A DNA stretch of 64,000 nucleotides from the NCBI RefSeq assembly GCF_035046505.1, contig NC_089830.1, forward strand, positions 19,176,061 to 19,240,060, read 5' to 3'. Source of the stretch: Tiliqua scincoides (taxonomy: Eukaryota > Chordata > Lepidosauria > Squamata > Scincidae). Each line of letters starts with the position of its first letter. The stretch's first letter is position 1. This document shows, in pieces, positions 46,501 through 54,870 of this stretch. Below the pieces are notes generated by a model, which worked only from the letters and a program-made list of their open reading frames with translations, was not told the DNA's origin and made no database searches. The translations under genes were made by a program, and so were the position numbers.

Positions 46501-47820
46501 CAAGGGAGGGCACCAGGATGCAGGTCTCTTGTTATCTGGTGTGCTCCCTTGGGCATTTGGTGGGCCGCTGTAGGATACAGGAAGCTGGACTAGATGGGCT
46601 TATGGCCTGATCCAGTGGGGCTGTTCTTATGTTCTTAAGTTGTCAGAAAGTGACTTTTCCCCTCATGTGGTAAATTAGAACATAAGAAGAGCCCTGCTGG
46701 ATCAGGCCAAAGGCCCATCTAGTCCAGCTTCCTGTATCTCACAGTGGCCCACCCAATGCTTCAGGCAGCACACGAGACAACAAGACACAACTTGCGACTT
46801 GATTAGGCTCACAAAAGAGCCCTGATAAAACAAAATAGTCATCATTGCCTGAAAGAAAATGGTCAAGTTTTTGTTTCTCTTTTCAAACTGCAAAAACCTC
46901 CTTTCCTTTGATTTGCTACATTTAAACACAACCATAATTATACATCAGCCCTGTGCTGCAGCTTAGGTCCAAACTTTCCAGTACTGGCATAGTAGTGCCA
47001 ATGGGGCATGTGCTGCATCTTGCAGTTGGGTGGCACTCATGGAGGTGGGAATGTTTATTCCCTTACTTTGGAGCTACATTGCCCTTATGTCGGTGCTGGA
47101 GAGTGGGTTAGGACTGCACCCTTAGATACCTACCTTGCAGAAAGGAGGAGAGCAGGGCTGGCCCCTCTGAGGCAGTTGCCCCAGTAGATGATAGTTGTGG
47201 TAGATGATGCCCACATTGCCTTTTGCTTCCTGGATCTGAACAGAATGGACAGAGTAGGAAAAGAAAGTGCGGACAAGAGAGTGGTCAGCTAGTGTGTTTA
47301 TCTGAGAGTCATATACTATTTTATTCTCCTGCTGAAAACTAATCTTGTTTCTCCAATTGTGAATACATGTAGACTGGCAGCCTGTTTTACTTGCTTTCCA
47401 GCTAAATAACCTCTCAAAATGACTTGTATAACAATGTATGTACCATTTTTTGTGTTTACATGGGTTAATATTACTTCTCTTCAGCAACCTCAGGTAGAAT
47501 TATTAGCTCTTAAAGAGATCCGGGAGGGGTCCTGCTTTCCTGGCTCCCCCAGAAGCTGATAGAGCTTAAATGCATGCATTTTTTAAAACCAATGTTTAAC
47601 TTGATCTTCCTCACCTGCACCACCCTCCTCCAGACTCTTTGACCATTTTGCCCTTCTGAATCTCCAGGGTGATTCTGGAAGCCCCATGATTTGTAATGGG
47701 ATCATTCATGGTATTGTATCATGGGGAGCTGAAGTGTGTGCAGACAAGGGAAAGCCAGCCATCTACACTGCAGTCTGCAACTTCAGGGAATGGATTGAAG
47801 AGACCATGGCTGTAAACTGA
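37498..47820 (+). CDS. Kallikrein-type trypsin-like serine protease (five exons)
   Basis: The exons are 37498-37540, 42808-42964, 43611-43864, 45319-45455 and 47668-47820, and they splice to 247 residues. Intron phases are 1-2-1-0, the kallikrein pattern. Residues 1-22 form signal plus propeptide ending in Arg (TGMR|IIGG). The catalytic triad is His63 (VVTAGHC), Asp108 (KNDIMLL) and Ser201 (GDSGSP). The S1 base is Asp (GGKDSCQ), so cleavage after Arg/Lys is expected. Twelve cysteines can form six disulfides. Oddities are GDSGSP instead of GDSGGP, and Ala for Gly at position 226 (chymotrypsin numbering; KPAIYT), which should narrow the S1 pocket. CTU1 next door matches the KLK14-CTU1 end of the mammalian cluster. 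Snake venom serine proteases belong to the same family, but nothing here shows venom use. Confidence 0.92.
38010..38213 (-). mobile_element. tRNA/MIR-type squamate SINE, right-arm copy
   Basis: Reverse complement of the SINE at 19275-19478, including gggatttgaacctggatcttcc and acaacaaccctgtgaggtg. Confidence 0.65.
38262..38575. mobile_element. hAT-type MITE, CAGGGTGACC family, right-arm copy
   Basis: Counterpart of 18478-18781, starting ccagggtgaccagacacc and ending catctggtcaccctg, with ggagcaca-type flanks (tgtgctcc) on both sides. Confidence 0.85.
39116..39152. repeat. (GAT)n microsatellite
   Basis: Interrupted gatgatgatgatgatgg run, longer than its left-arm counterpart. Confidence 0.85.
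40010..42146. mobile_element. hAT-type MITE (CAGGGTGACC family) split by a solo LTR
   Basis: The two halves (40010-40137 and 41955-42146) together equal the element at 53297-53619. They are flanked by gcccacat (40002-40009) and gcccacgt (42147-42154), an 8 bp duplication with one mismatch. The interruption is the LTR at 40138-41954. Confidence 0.88.
40138..41954 (-). mobile_element. Solo LTR of an endogenous retrovirus
   Basis: On the minus strand it starts TGAGACAAGGCC and ends TTGCAACA (TG...CA), 1.8 kb long. A 4 bp duplication cttg lies on both sides (40134-40137, 41955-41958). A TATA-like TATAAG (40324-40329) is followed by AATAAA (40204-40209) near the 3' end, giving a long U3, a short R and a U5 of about 65 bp. 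There is no internal region or coding capacity, so it is a fossil left by LTR-LTR recombination. It is older than the inverted duplication and younger than the hAT it interrupts. Confidence 0.82.
42808..42964 (+). CDS. Kallikrein exon 2 (activation site, catalytic His)
   Basis: The acceptor is ATCACAG. The donor is AAG|GCAAGT, a GC-AG intron whose strong consensus supports use. It encodes VSLPTGMR, then [20 protein letters not shown] and the GHC histidine motif. Phase 1 in, phase 2 out. Confidence 0.92.
43094..43325. mobile_element. hAT-type MITE remnant in kallikrein intron 2
   Basis: CAGCCATTTTCAACCACTGTG at one end and a degraded gaaggttcaaaatcact at the other. The same family as 45041-45246. 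The left-arm counterpart is about 14965-15192. Confidence 0.65.
43611..43864 (+). CDS. Kallikrein exon 3 (catalytic Asp)
   Basis: The acceptor is TTTACAG and the donor is GAAG|GTAAAG. It encodes [20 protein letters not shown] to [11 protein letters not shown], including KNDIMLLRL with the catalytic aspartate. Phase 2 in, phase 1 out. Confidence 0.93.
43896..44157 (-). mobile_element. CR1 3' tail fragment in kallikrein intron 3
   Basis: Plus strand agcataagagccctgctggatcaggccac... to tctccttttaaagtaggctagtggcc. More diverged than other CR1 copies here. Confidence 0.75.
44158..44633 (-). mobile_element. Non-LTR retrotransposon 3' end, third copy
   Basis: Minus-strand reading contains [20 protein letters not shown] and [14 protein letters not shown], and ends with the same gactgaaggttgccaa tail as the copies at 19492 and 22500. 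It lies in kallikrein intron 3, antisense to the gene. Confidence 0.85.
45041..45246. mobile_element. hAT-type MITE in kallikrein intron 3
   Basis: Ends CAGGGATTTTCAACCACTG and GGTTGAAAATCACTG, with a perfect 8 bp duplication atctaggg at 45033-45040 and 45247-45254. It lies 72 bp before exon 4. Confidence 0.9.
45319..45455 (+). CDS. Kallikrein exon 4
   Basis: The acceptor is TTTTGCAG and the donor is CCAG|GTGAGC. It encodes [20 protein letters not shown] to EGGKDSCQ, including the S1 aspartate. Phase 1 in, phase 0 out. A hAT-type MITE ends 72 bp before it. Confidence 0.92.
46345..46636 (+). mobile_element. CR1 3' tail fragment
   Basis: Plus-strand tail: ggatgtggtgacggcatctggcc ... ggatacaggaagctggactagatgggctt ... 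ttatgttcttaag. In kallikrein intron 4. Confidence 0.85.
46677..46800 (-). mobile_element. CR1 3' end fragment
   Basis: agaacataagaagagccctgctggatcaggcc ... ctcacagtggcccacccaatgc. It lies 40 bp from and inverted to the copy at 46345-46636, so the two tails face each other. Confidence 0.8.
47668..47820 (+). CDS. Kallikrein exon 5 (catalytic Ser) and stop
   Basis: After acceptor CTCCAG it encodes [20 protein letters not shown] and ends [11 protein letters not shown] with a TGA stop. The AATAAA at 47863-47868 lies 43 bp after the stop and gives a very short 3' UTR. Confidence 0.93.
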   Translation, partial: GDSGSPMICNGIIHGIVSWGAEVCADKGKPAIYTAVCNFREWIEETMAVN

Positions 47821-47862
47821 CACTGAAGAAAGAATGACCTGTCTGAAGGGTTGAGCCCTACC

Positions 47863-47868
47863 AATAAA
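47863..47868 (+). terminator. Polyadenylation signal of the kallikrein gene
   Basis: AATAAA in the context ccaataaatgtgttggg, 43 bp after the stop codon. Confidence 0.8.
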
Positions 47869-47869
47869 T

Positions 47870-48925
47870 GTGTTGGGATGAGCATGATCTGACTTTCCTA
47901 TCGCATGCTTGGTTTTTCACCTGGAGCACAGAGACTGGGAAGCTCCCCTTGGTAGGAGATTGCAGACCATCCCTCCATCCCACCGTACACGATCCTCAGT
48001 GTGAAGATGAGTGATTTCAGTTGCCAAATAAAAGAAGTCTCATATGCGAGGGGCACTGCACTAGCCATTTGCAGGGTAGGCTGCAAAAATGTCTAGCCTG
48101 GTCTAGCTGAAAATCAACTAGCACAGGTTGGATGCTGGGATTCTTGCAAGCAATGATTAACTAAAGGCACAATCCTAACCAGGTCTATTCAGAAGTAAGT
48201 CCTATTTTGTTCAATGGGGCTTACTCTCAGGAAAGCGTGGTTAGGATTGCAGCTGGCATGGGAGACCAGAGGGTCTTTGCATAGCTAAAGCAATCTCTCC
48301 AAAGCCCCTAGCAGGATTTCTTTCATCTGAGACCTCTAACCCTGGCTACCTCTTCCAACTGTGTAAACCTGAGCCTCAAACTAAAATGATGGTAGCAGCA
48401 ATGCAGCTCACCCGAACGTCACAGGCACTAACCAATTGGTGCCTGACTGGATGCGTGGTTTACACATTGGGAGTGGCTAACTCATTGAGCCAGTATAGCT
48501 CCATACAGATGAACAATGCCTTGCCTGTCAAGGTGCTCTGAGCATGCACGCTTGCTTTGTAAATTTAACATACACCAGCCGGCCTCAGCGTTCCAGAAAT
48601 AGACCACATAGGGTGCAAGTCTGTCCACCTCTTGATACAGATGACCTAATAGTCAGGTAGGAGCGAGGAACAGCACATGGAAACCCCAGGGGCACAAGGC
48701 AGTGAGGATTTCTCTTACTACCTTCTCATTTCCATCAGGCAGATATGAAATGACTACTGTCTTGAACAGGGGTAAAACATCTGAATATAATGAGAGAAGA
48801 CCCATTACATCTTCTGATGATTGCTGGGCGTTTCCAAAACAACCAAAGAAGGGAGGCACCCTTCCTTGTTATAGGAGGAAAAGAATGAAAGGCAATGTTG
48901 GGTGATGGTCAAGACACAATTTTAA
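47870..48925. other. Spacer between convergent kallikrein and CTU1 genes
   Basis: One squamate monomer copy (about 48165-48256) and otherwise unremarkable DNA. The two genes end tail to tail about 1.1 kb apart. Confidence 0.5.
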
Positions 48926-48930
48926 TGTTA

Positions 48931-48955
48931 TTTATTACAAAATTTAAAGTTTATT
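48931..48955 (-). terminator. CTU1 polyadenylation signals
   Basis: Two AATAAA on the minus strand (48950-48955 and 48931-48936), about 265-290 bp after the CTU1 stop codon. Confidence 0.65.
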
Positions 48956-49219
48956 TAAGGGGAGAATATCTCAGTCACTTCATGTGTACTGGGGAAGAGT
49001 CATCACAGAACACAGATGGCCATCTCAATTGCCTCTGTGCCTAGCACCTATCCCATAGAGAGCAGTAACTGCTGTGTAGAGTATACCGTACCTCCCACTT
49101 AACCATACACAGAAGCAACAACTACACAATTCCTTGCTAGAAAATGCTTTCTATCCCCTTCCCCAAGACACAAGGAACAGCATCTTTGCAACAGGCTAGG
49201 AGGAAAGGAGAGCAACAGT

Positions 49220-49776
49220 TCAGAAATCTATGGTTTTCAGGCTTTGGATGGCTGGCTGAGAACTTTCCTCTTCCTGTACGCTGGTCTCTGGCTTCTCCTC
49301 ATCTAGCAAAGCCTTCTGCAGACGGCTGGGCTTACCAATAGCCAGCCGAGGAAGGCCACGATTGAGGCCTTCAAGCAACACACAAGCTTTGCAGACGGCC
49401 TGGCTGGAGATGTAGCCGCAACGCTGGCAGGTGCCCTGCGTGGGCATCCGGATATCCTCCCGCACCGCCAGCCGCTCGCCGGAGTGCACCAGGTCCGCCA
49501 CCGCACTGGGCCGTATGGCTTCCAGGTCTTTAAGCAGGGCACGGGCGTGGCCACGGTAGGCATTGGGGGAGTACACGCACTCGGTGCTGAAGTAGTCCAG
49601 GCCCTGAAAGTACGCGTAGAGCACAATCTCCTTCTCGTAGGCGTGCTTCAAGGGCTTGCAGCGGGGCAGCGTCCCCTCGCTGCCAGTCAGGATCCCTGCA
49701 CAGCGCCGAAGTCGCCCCACATCCCCACGCAGGAAGTTCATCAGCACAGTTTCAGCCACGTCATCGGCATTGTGAC
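49220..49776 (-). CDS. CTU1: CTU1 exon 2
   Basis: Acceptor TTTCCTAG, then [20 protein letters not shown] to the TGA at 49220-49222. It includes [20 protein letters not shown] and the C-terminal zinc-binding cysteines. Confidence 0.95.
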
Positions 49777-51794
49777 CTAGGAAATTAATCAGACACCAAT
49801 AGAAGACATTGAAATATTAGGATGATGGATACAGGGTCATCAATCTGTATGGCACTTCACACAGGCCCTGAGGAGTTCACACTCCAGATTTTCAGTGCTT
49901 TTCTTATCATGGCACATAGACCTCTATAGTCTTTCCTATGGTCTTTGCCTTTTGTGGTATCACTTCTGGTTTCCAGGAGACTCTTCTGGGTGCTGTGGCT
50001 CTGTTCCTAGGGCAACCGTCTGCAATACCGAATTGCCTATGGAGACGGCAGAGGGACAGAACTCCTGTCCACTCTGAGCCTCTTACTGGTGTTTGACACC
50101 TTGCATCTGGCCTCTCAGCCCAGAAGTAACTGGTGATGACATCATTGCCAATTACTTCCGACGGCACTTCCAATAGGTGGACTATGTAAAGTGGTATGGC
50201 GAGGGATGAAACGCTCGCTCTCGGCCACTTCCTGTGGCAAGAAGTTGCACAGACAAATGCCACGCCAGGTAAAGAAAAATGTTCTTTGGTCTGTTCTCAC
50301 TCACTTTTCGTGGATACCCACTGGTTCTGATGTCCAGCATGGAACAAGTAAGATTGCCCTTAAGTGACTCCCAAGGTGTGATGACCCCCACTCAGAGCCT
50401 GAGCCTATGCATGCCTATTCAGAAGTCCCATTATACTCAATGGGGTTTACCCCCAGGAAAGTGCGGACAGCATTGCAGCCTTAATGCTCAGTCCCATGCA
50501 TGTCTACCAAGAAGTAAGTCCCATTCAAGTCAATGGGGCTTGCTCCCGGGATAGTGTGGGCAGGACTGCAGCCTCTCATTCGAGTCAAGGGGGCTTGCTC
50601 CCGGGATAGTGTGGGCAGGACTGCAGCCTCTCATTCGAGTCAAGGGGGCTTGCTCCCGGGATAGTGTGGGCAGGACTGCAGCCTCTCCTTCGAGTCAAGG
50701 GGGCTTGCTCCCGGGATAGTGTGGGCAGGACTGCAGCCTCTCCTTCGAGTCAAGGGGGCTTGCTCCCGGGATAGTGTGGGCAGGACTGCAGCCTCTCATT
50801 CGAGTCAAGGGGGCTTCCTCCCCGGATAGTGTGGGCAGGACTGCAGCCTCTCATTCAAGTCAAGGGGGCTTGCTCCCGGGATAGTGGGGGCAGGACTGCA
50901 GCCTCTCATTCGAGTCAAGGGGGCTTCCTCCCCGGATAGTGTGGGCAGGACTGCAGCCTCTCATTCGAGTCAATGGGGCTTCCTCCCGGGATAGTGTGGG
51001 CAGGACTGCAGCCTCTCATTCGAGTCAAGGGGGCTTCCTCCCCGGATAGTGTGGGCAGGACTGCAGCCTCGATGCCCAGTCCATGCATGTTTACCAAGAA
51101 GCAAGCCTCATTCCAGTCAAGGAGGCTTCCTCCAGGGAAAGTGCCTAGCGCTGCAGCCGGTGCCCAGTCCCGCGCACGTCTACCAAGAAGCAAGTCCCAT
51201 CGCGGCAAGGGGGCTTCCTCCCAGGAAGCGCGGAGAGGGGCGGCCAAGCAGCCCCGCTCCCGCCGGGGGGCTGCTCCGGGAAGCGGCCCGCCACTCACCG
51301 GTGGCGATCTTGTCCGCGCCCAGTAGCGCGGCGCCGCGATCGAGCGCCTGCCTGCGCAGGACGCCGCAGAAGGTGCAGTGGCCGCGGCCGCCCAGGTGGC
51401 GCGCGATGCGGTCCATGCTCCAGCCGAAGAGGTCCTGGTAGGCGAGCACGTGCAGCGGCAGCGCCAGGCGGCGGCGGGCGCGGCGCACGGCGGCCAGCGA
51501 GGCGTCCCGGTAGCCGGCGATGCCCTCGTCCACCGACAGCAGCAGCAGGCGCAGGCCGTAGCCGTGGCGCGCGTCCAGCAGGCGCAGCAGGTGCGCCAGC
51601 ACGGCCGAGTCCTTGCCGCCCGACGCCGCCACCGCCACCGTCTCGCCCGGCCGGAACAGCCCCGCCGCCGCGATGCTGCCGTGCGCCTCCGCCTCGAACG
51701 CCGCCGCGAAGCAGCCCCGGCACAGCGCCTCGCCCGTCCGCGGCCGCCGCAGCGCCGCGCGGGCCTCGCCGCAGCGCCCGCACGCCGGAGCCAT
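49220..51794 (-). CDS. CTU1: CTU1, cytoplasmic tRNA 2-thiolation protein 1
   Basis: Two exons (51299-51794 and 49220-49776) splice at phase 1 into 350 residues, close to the human length. CTU1, with CTU2, thiolates U34 of tRNA Lys, Glu and Gln (mcm5s2U) in the cytosol. It shows an N-terminal Cys cluster (CGRCG...CRGC), the PP-loop SGGKDS after VAVAA, the CTFCG motif, [20 protein letters not shown] across the splice, and a C-terminal zinc motif [27 protein letters not shown] and TIDF end the protein. The start MAPACGRC lies in a CpG-rich exon. The gene converges on the kallikrein gene; in mammals CTU1 borders the same cluster. Confidence 0.96.
50213..50335 (-). mobile_element. CR1 3' tail fragment
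   Basis: cacttcctgtggcaagaagttgcacag ... ggtaaagaaaaatgttctttggtctg ... cactggttctgatgtcc, an old copy. Confidence 0.7.
50398..51235. repeat. Squamate monomer array with a 55 bp minisatellite core
   Basis: The array begins with ordinary monomers (tcaatggggtttacccccagg). From about 50524 to 51070 a derived 55 bp unit, cattcgagtcaagggggctt / gctcccgggatagtg / tgggcaggactgcagcctct, repeats about ten times with very few differences. It then returns to diverged monomers that merge into CTU1 exon 1. The homogeneous core implies recent expansion, so copy number may vary between individuals. Confidence 0.92.
51299..51794 (-). CDS. CTU1: CTU1 exon 1
   Basis: It encodes residues 1-165 and one base of the next codon, ending ADKIATG split by a GTGAGT donor. 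It holds both N-terminal zinc cysteines and the ATP-binding PP-loop. The sequence is extremely GC-rich, so several other frames are open by chance. Confidence 0.95.
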
Positions 51795-51904
51795 CGCGCA
51801 GGGAAGGCCAGGCTCCGCCCGAGGAAGAGGCGGCTCCGGCCGCGGGAGAGGGGAGGGGAGGGGAGGCGGGGCTGCCGCTGCCTGGAGGAACAGGGTGGCT
51901 GGCA

Positions 51905-52480
51905 GGCAGCAGGCACGGGACTCGGGGCCGGGTTCACACGTGCACGGGAAGGAGGGGCAAGGAAGCAAAGAGCAGGACTAAGGGCTGTGCAAGGGAAGAA
52001 GGGGGCTGGCAGCAGACGCGGGACTCGGGGCCGGGTTCACACGTGCACGGGAAGGAGGGGCTAGAAGGAAAGAGCAGGACTAAGGGCTGTGCAAGGGAAG
52101 GACGGGCTGGGGTGGCTTGCAGCAGATGCGGGACTCAGGGCTGAATTCCCATGTGCAAGGTTAGGAAGGGGTTGGGGTGGCTGGCTGGCGGCAGACATGG
52201 ACTCAGGGCCGGGTTCACACGTGCAAAGGATGAAAGGGGATTGGGGTGGTTTGCAGCAGATGCAGGACTAAGGGTTGGGTTCACACGTGCAAGAGGTGGA
52301 GAGGGTTGGGGTGGCTGGCAGCAGATGCGAGACTAAGGGCCAGTTTCACACATGCAAGGGAAGGAGGGGCTTGGAAGGAAAGCAATACTAAGGCCTGGCT
52401 TCTCATGTGCAAGAGAATGAGGGGCATTGGGATGGTCCCAGCAGATGTAGGACTCGGGCCGGGTTCCCACGTGCAAGGAA
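51905..52480. repeat. Minisatellite upstream of CTU1 with repeated CACGTG
   Basis: Degenerate units of about 60-105 bp contain gcgggactcggggccgggttcacacgtgca and ggaaggaggggctgg. Eight units are recognisable. CACGTG is intact in five (51937, 52040, 52218, 52284, 52468). It begins about 110 bp upstream of the CTU1 start codon. Confidence 0.85.
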
Positions 52481-52494
52481 AGGAGGGATTTGAG

Positions 52495-53295
52495 ACTGCA
52501 ATCCTCTCCACACTTCTGTGGAGTAAGTCCCATTGACTATAATGGGATTTTCTTCTGAGCAGACACGCATAGGCTTGGGCTCCCAGTCTCTGAGCTTGCC
52601 TGCTCAGACGGGCAAGGCAAGGGGAGGGGTTCCTCATCCAGTCCCAGACCGAGGAGATCATGAGGCGGATCATGGCAGAGTCTAAGGGCACAAGACCAAG
52701 CCAGGGATAAGCTGGACTGCAAGAGAACACCCATTCAGATGCCAGCAGCTGGGGGAAGAGCTCTGCATCCCCCTCCCAGTAGCCAAAGCTCAAGAAAACC
52801 CCAAGCCCCATAAGGCCACCGCAGATAGGCACAGGCAACTCTGGGGCAGGGACATGGGATTTTCAGACCCCTGAGCCCTCAGACAATTCCAGGGAGGAGG
52901 GGAGGAAATTCAAAATTCAAGCAGGAGCTGGCAGTAAAGCCAGTAGCCAACTGATAGATGAGAGGATACAAATTCTTCACAACCCCTGAAGATGTGGACC
53001 AACTCCAATTTACATGCAATTTATATGCAGAGATGTGCATACTCCAATTTACAGGCCAGAGGTCCATGTTGCAGGTTGGGTTATGGGATGGATCCTGGCT
53101 TTTGACAAGTTGAAGACTGCTGACATAGATAACACTGAGCTAAATAAACTACTGGTGGTAGAAGGGCAGAGTCATCTGTTTCAATGAATGAATGGTGGTA
53201 TACAGAAATGGGGGGAAAGTGTGATGGAAACCCTTAAGACAGCATTTTCGCAGTGTGCTCCTAGGAACCCTGGAGCTCCCTGAGACCCCTTCAGG
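52495..53295. other. Intergenic stretch
   Basis: One monomer copy (52495-52590), then no recognised gene. A fragment near 53115-53160 (aacactgagctaaataaac) resembles part of a Sauria-type SINE. Confidence 0.45.
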
Positions 53296-53296
53296 G

Positions 53297-53619
53297 TAGG
53301 GTGACCAGATGCCCTCTTTTTCTAGGACATGTCCTCTTTTTTAGCCTTGTGTCCTGGAAAAGAACGTAAATGTCCTCCTTTCCCCTGTGAGGGGGCCCCT
53401 GCAGGCAGTGCATAGTCTTCTTGTGATTAATGAATTATATGTAATAAATTATATGCAATTAGTTTTAAATTTAATAATAATATAATGTTTAATTTAACCG
53501 CATGGAATCCATATGAGTGTTTTTAGCTTTTATTTAGTCCTGTCCTACATTTTTTCTTGGCTGTCCTACATTTTGGGGTGCCTGGTCCTCTTTTGCGGTT
53601 ATGACATCTGGTCACCGTG
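53297..53619. mobile_element. hAT-type MITE, CAGGGTGACC family, reference copy
   Basis: Ends TAGGGTGACCAGAT and ATCTGGTCACCGTG, flanked by a perfect 8 bp duplication cttcaggg (53289-53296, 53620-53627). This intact copy shows what the split elements in the arms looked like. Confidence 0.88.
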
Positions 53620-53627
53620 CTTCAGGG

Positions 53628-54626
53628 GTACCAGGAGCACACCATCAGTGGCTGCCCTTTGCTCAGCCCCGCTCCATTCCACACATGCACTAGTATTCTG
53701 GGGCTTCCTGAGACTGTGCATATGTCGGTGGGACTCTGTTTAGGAGTCTAAAGGGCTGCCTTAAAACAAACTCTCATGTCCATAAGACTGCAGGGCTGCA
53801 CAAAACTGTTGGTGATGGAAAATGTGATTCTGTCACTAGGGGGCAGCATCTCCCTATACGCAGTAATGCCTTCTGGAACAAGAGGGCATTGCAAAATGGG
53901 AACAGAATTCTGTAGGAGATGCCTCACTTTCACCGATGAACATCTGGCCTGGGTGACCTGATGCAATCCTGCGTAGTGCTTAGAGTAGGGAAAAATGTGG
54001 GACTGGAATGGGGGGCGGGTTGCTATGAACTGGGCGCTAATGAGTGACTCCCCATTGAAGGGGAACTTTGCCCAACTATGGTTGAGCCTCTCCTAGTCAC
54101 AGACATCAGGGGCCCCCAGTTCCCAAAGCTGTTTCCTGTTATTCATCCTTTGCCTGGGGTCTGAACTCAATTTCCTGCCCTCTCTGCATTTGCATTTACA
54201 AACAGGCCATAGAAAGAGTTTTTTTTTTTCCTGCCAAGGGGCCTCTGTATCCTTCCAGACACAATGGTGTCGAAAAGGGGAGTCAGGGACCCAGGGCAGA
54301 GAGCAAATGCTAAAGAGCATGGAGAGCCACCTGTTCACACTGCCACCAGTGCTAAGGCAGAATATCGACACACAATGATTTGTGCAACAAATGTGCCCTT
54401 ACAGAGGATCCAGTTGTCTTTCCTCCCAGTAATCATCGCAGGGAGGCAATATTGTCCCCACATTCATACCACCACACCTTGTTTTGCTGGTTAAATGTCA
54501 GCATCCCTCCAGCACTCTCTATATTGTGAGAGTGAGTGCTATGTAGATACATCACTGTACATGGTACTTTACAAAGGCAGGTCCCTGCCCCAAGAAGCTT
54601 GCAATCTATCCACAAAAGAAACAACA
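53628..54626. other. Intergenic stretch
   Basis: No gene or clear repeat recognised. Confidence 0.4.
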
Positions 54627-54870
54627 GTTAACCCCTGCTAACTGGGTGAAAGGCACTCTTTCAAGTGGGTGAGCAAGGGGAGAATGACTAGCCCACCTCA
54701 CCCCAGCAGTGTCTTTTCTAGTGGCTGTCTGCTGGTGTTCGTTTGCATCTTTTTAGATTGTGAGCCCTTTTGGGACAGGGAGCCATTAGTTATTTGATTT
54801 TTTTTCTCTGTAAACCACTTTGTGAACTTTTAGTTGAAAAGCGGTATATAAATACTGTTAATAATAAATA
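54627..54870 (+). mobile_element. Squamate SINE-like repeat
   Basis: cactctttcaagtgggtgag ... agattgtgagcccttttggg ... gttgaaaagcggtatataaatactgttaataa. The same repeat lies inverted at 56308-56550. Confidence 0.65.

Larger units (their letters stand above)
49777..51298 (-). other. CTU1 intron
   Basis: 1.5 kb. It contains a CR1 fragment (50213-50335) and the large monomer/minisatellite array (50398-51235) that runs up to exon 1. The remainder (49780-50200) shows nothing recognisable. Confidence 0.7.

Noticed and set aside
50524-51070. Regularly spaced repeats as a CRISPR-like array
   Set aside because: The whole 55 bp unit repeats without unique spacers, in a vertebrate intron.
50915-51937. 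A 340-codon minus-strand open frame rich in Arg and Ala
   Set aside because: It overlaps CTU1 exon 1 in another frame. The composition is that of a GC-rich shadow, and the minisatellite part of the frame is repetitive.
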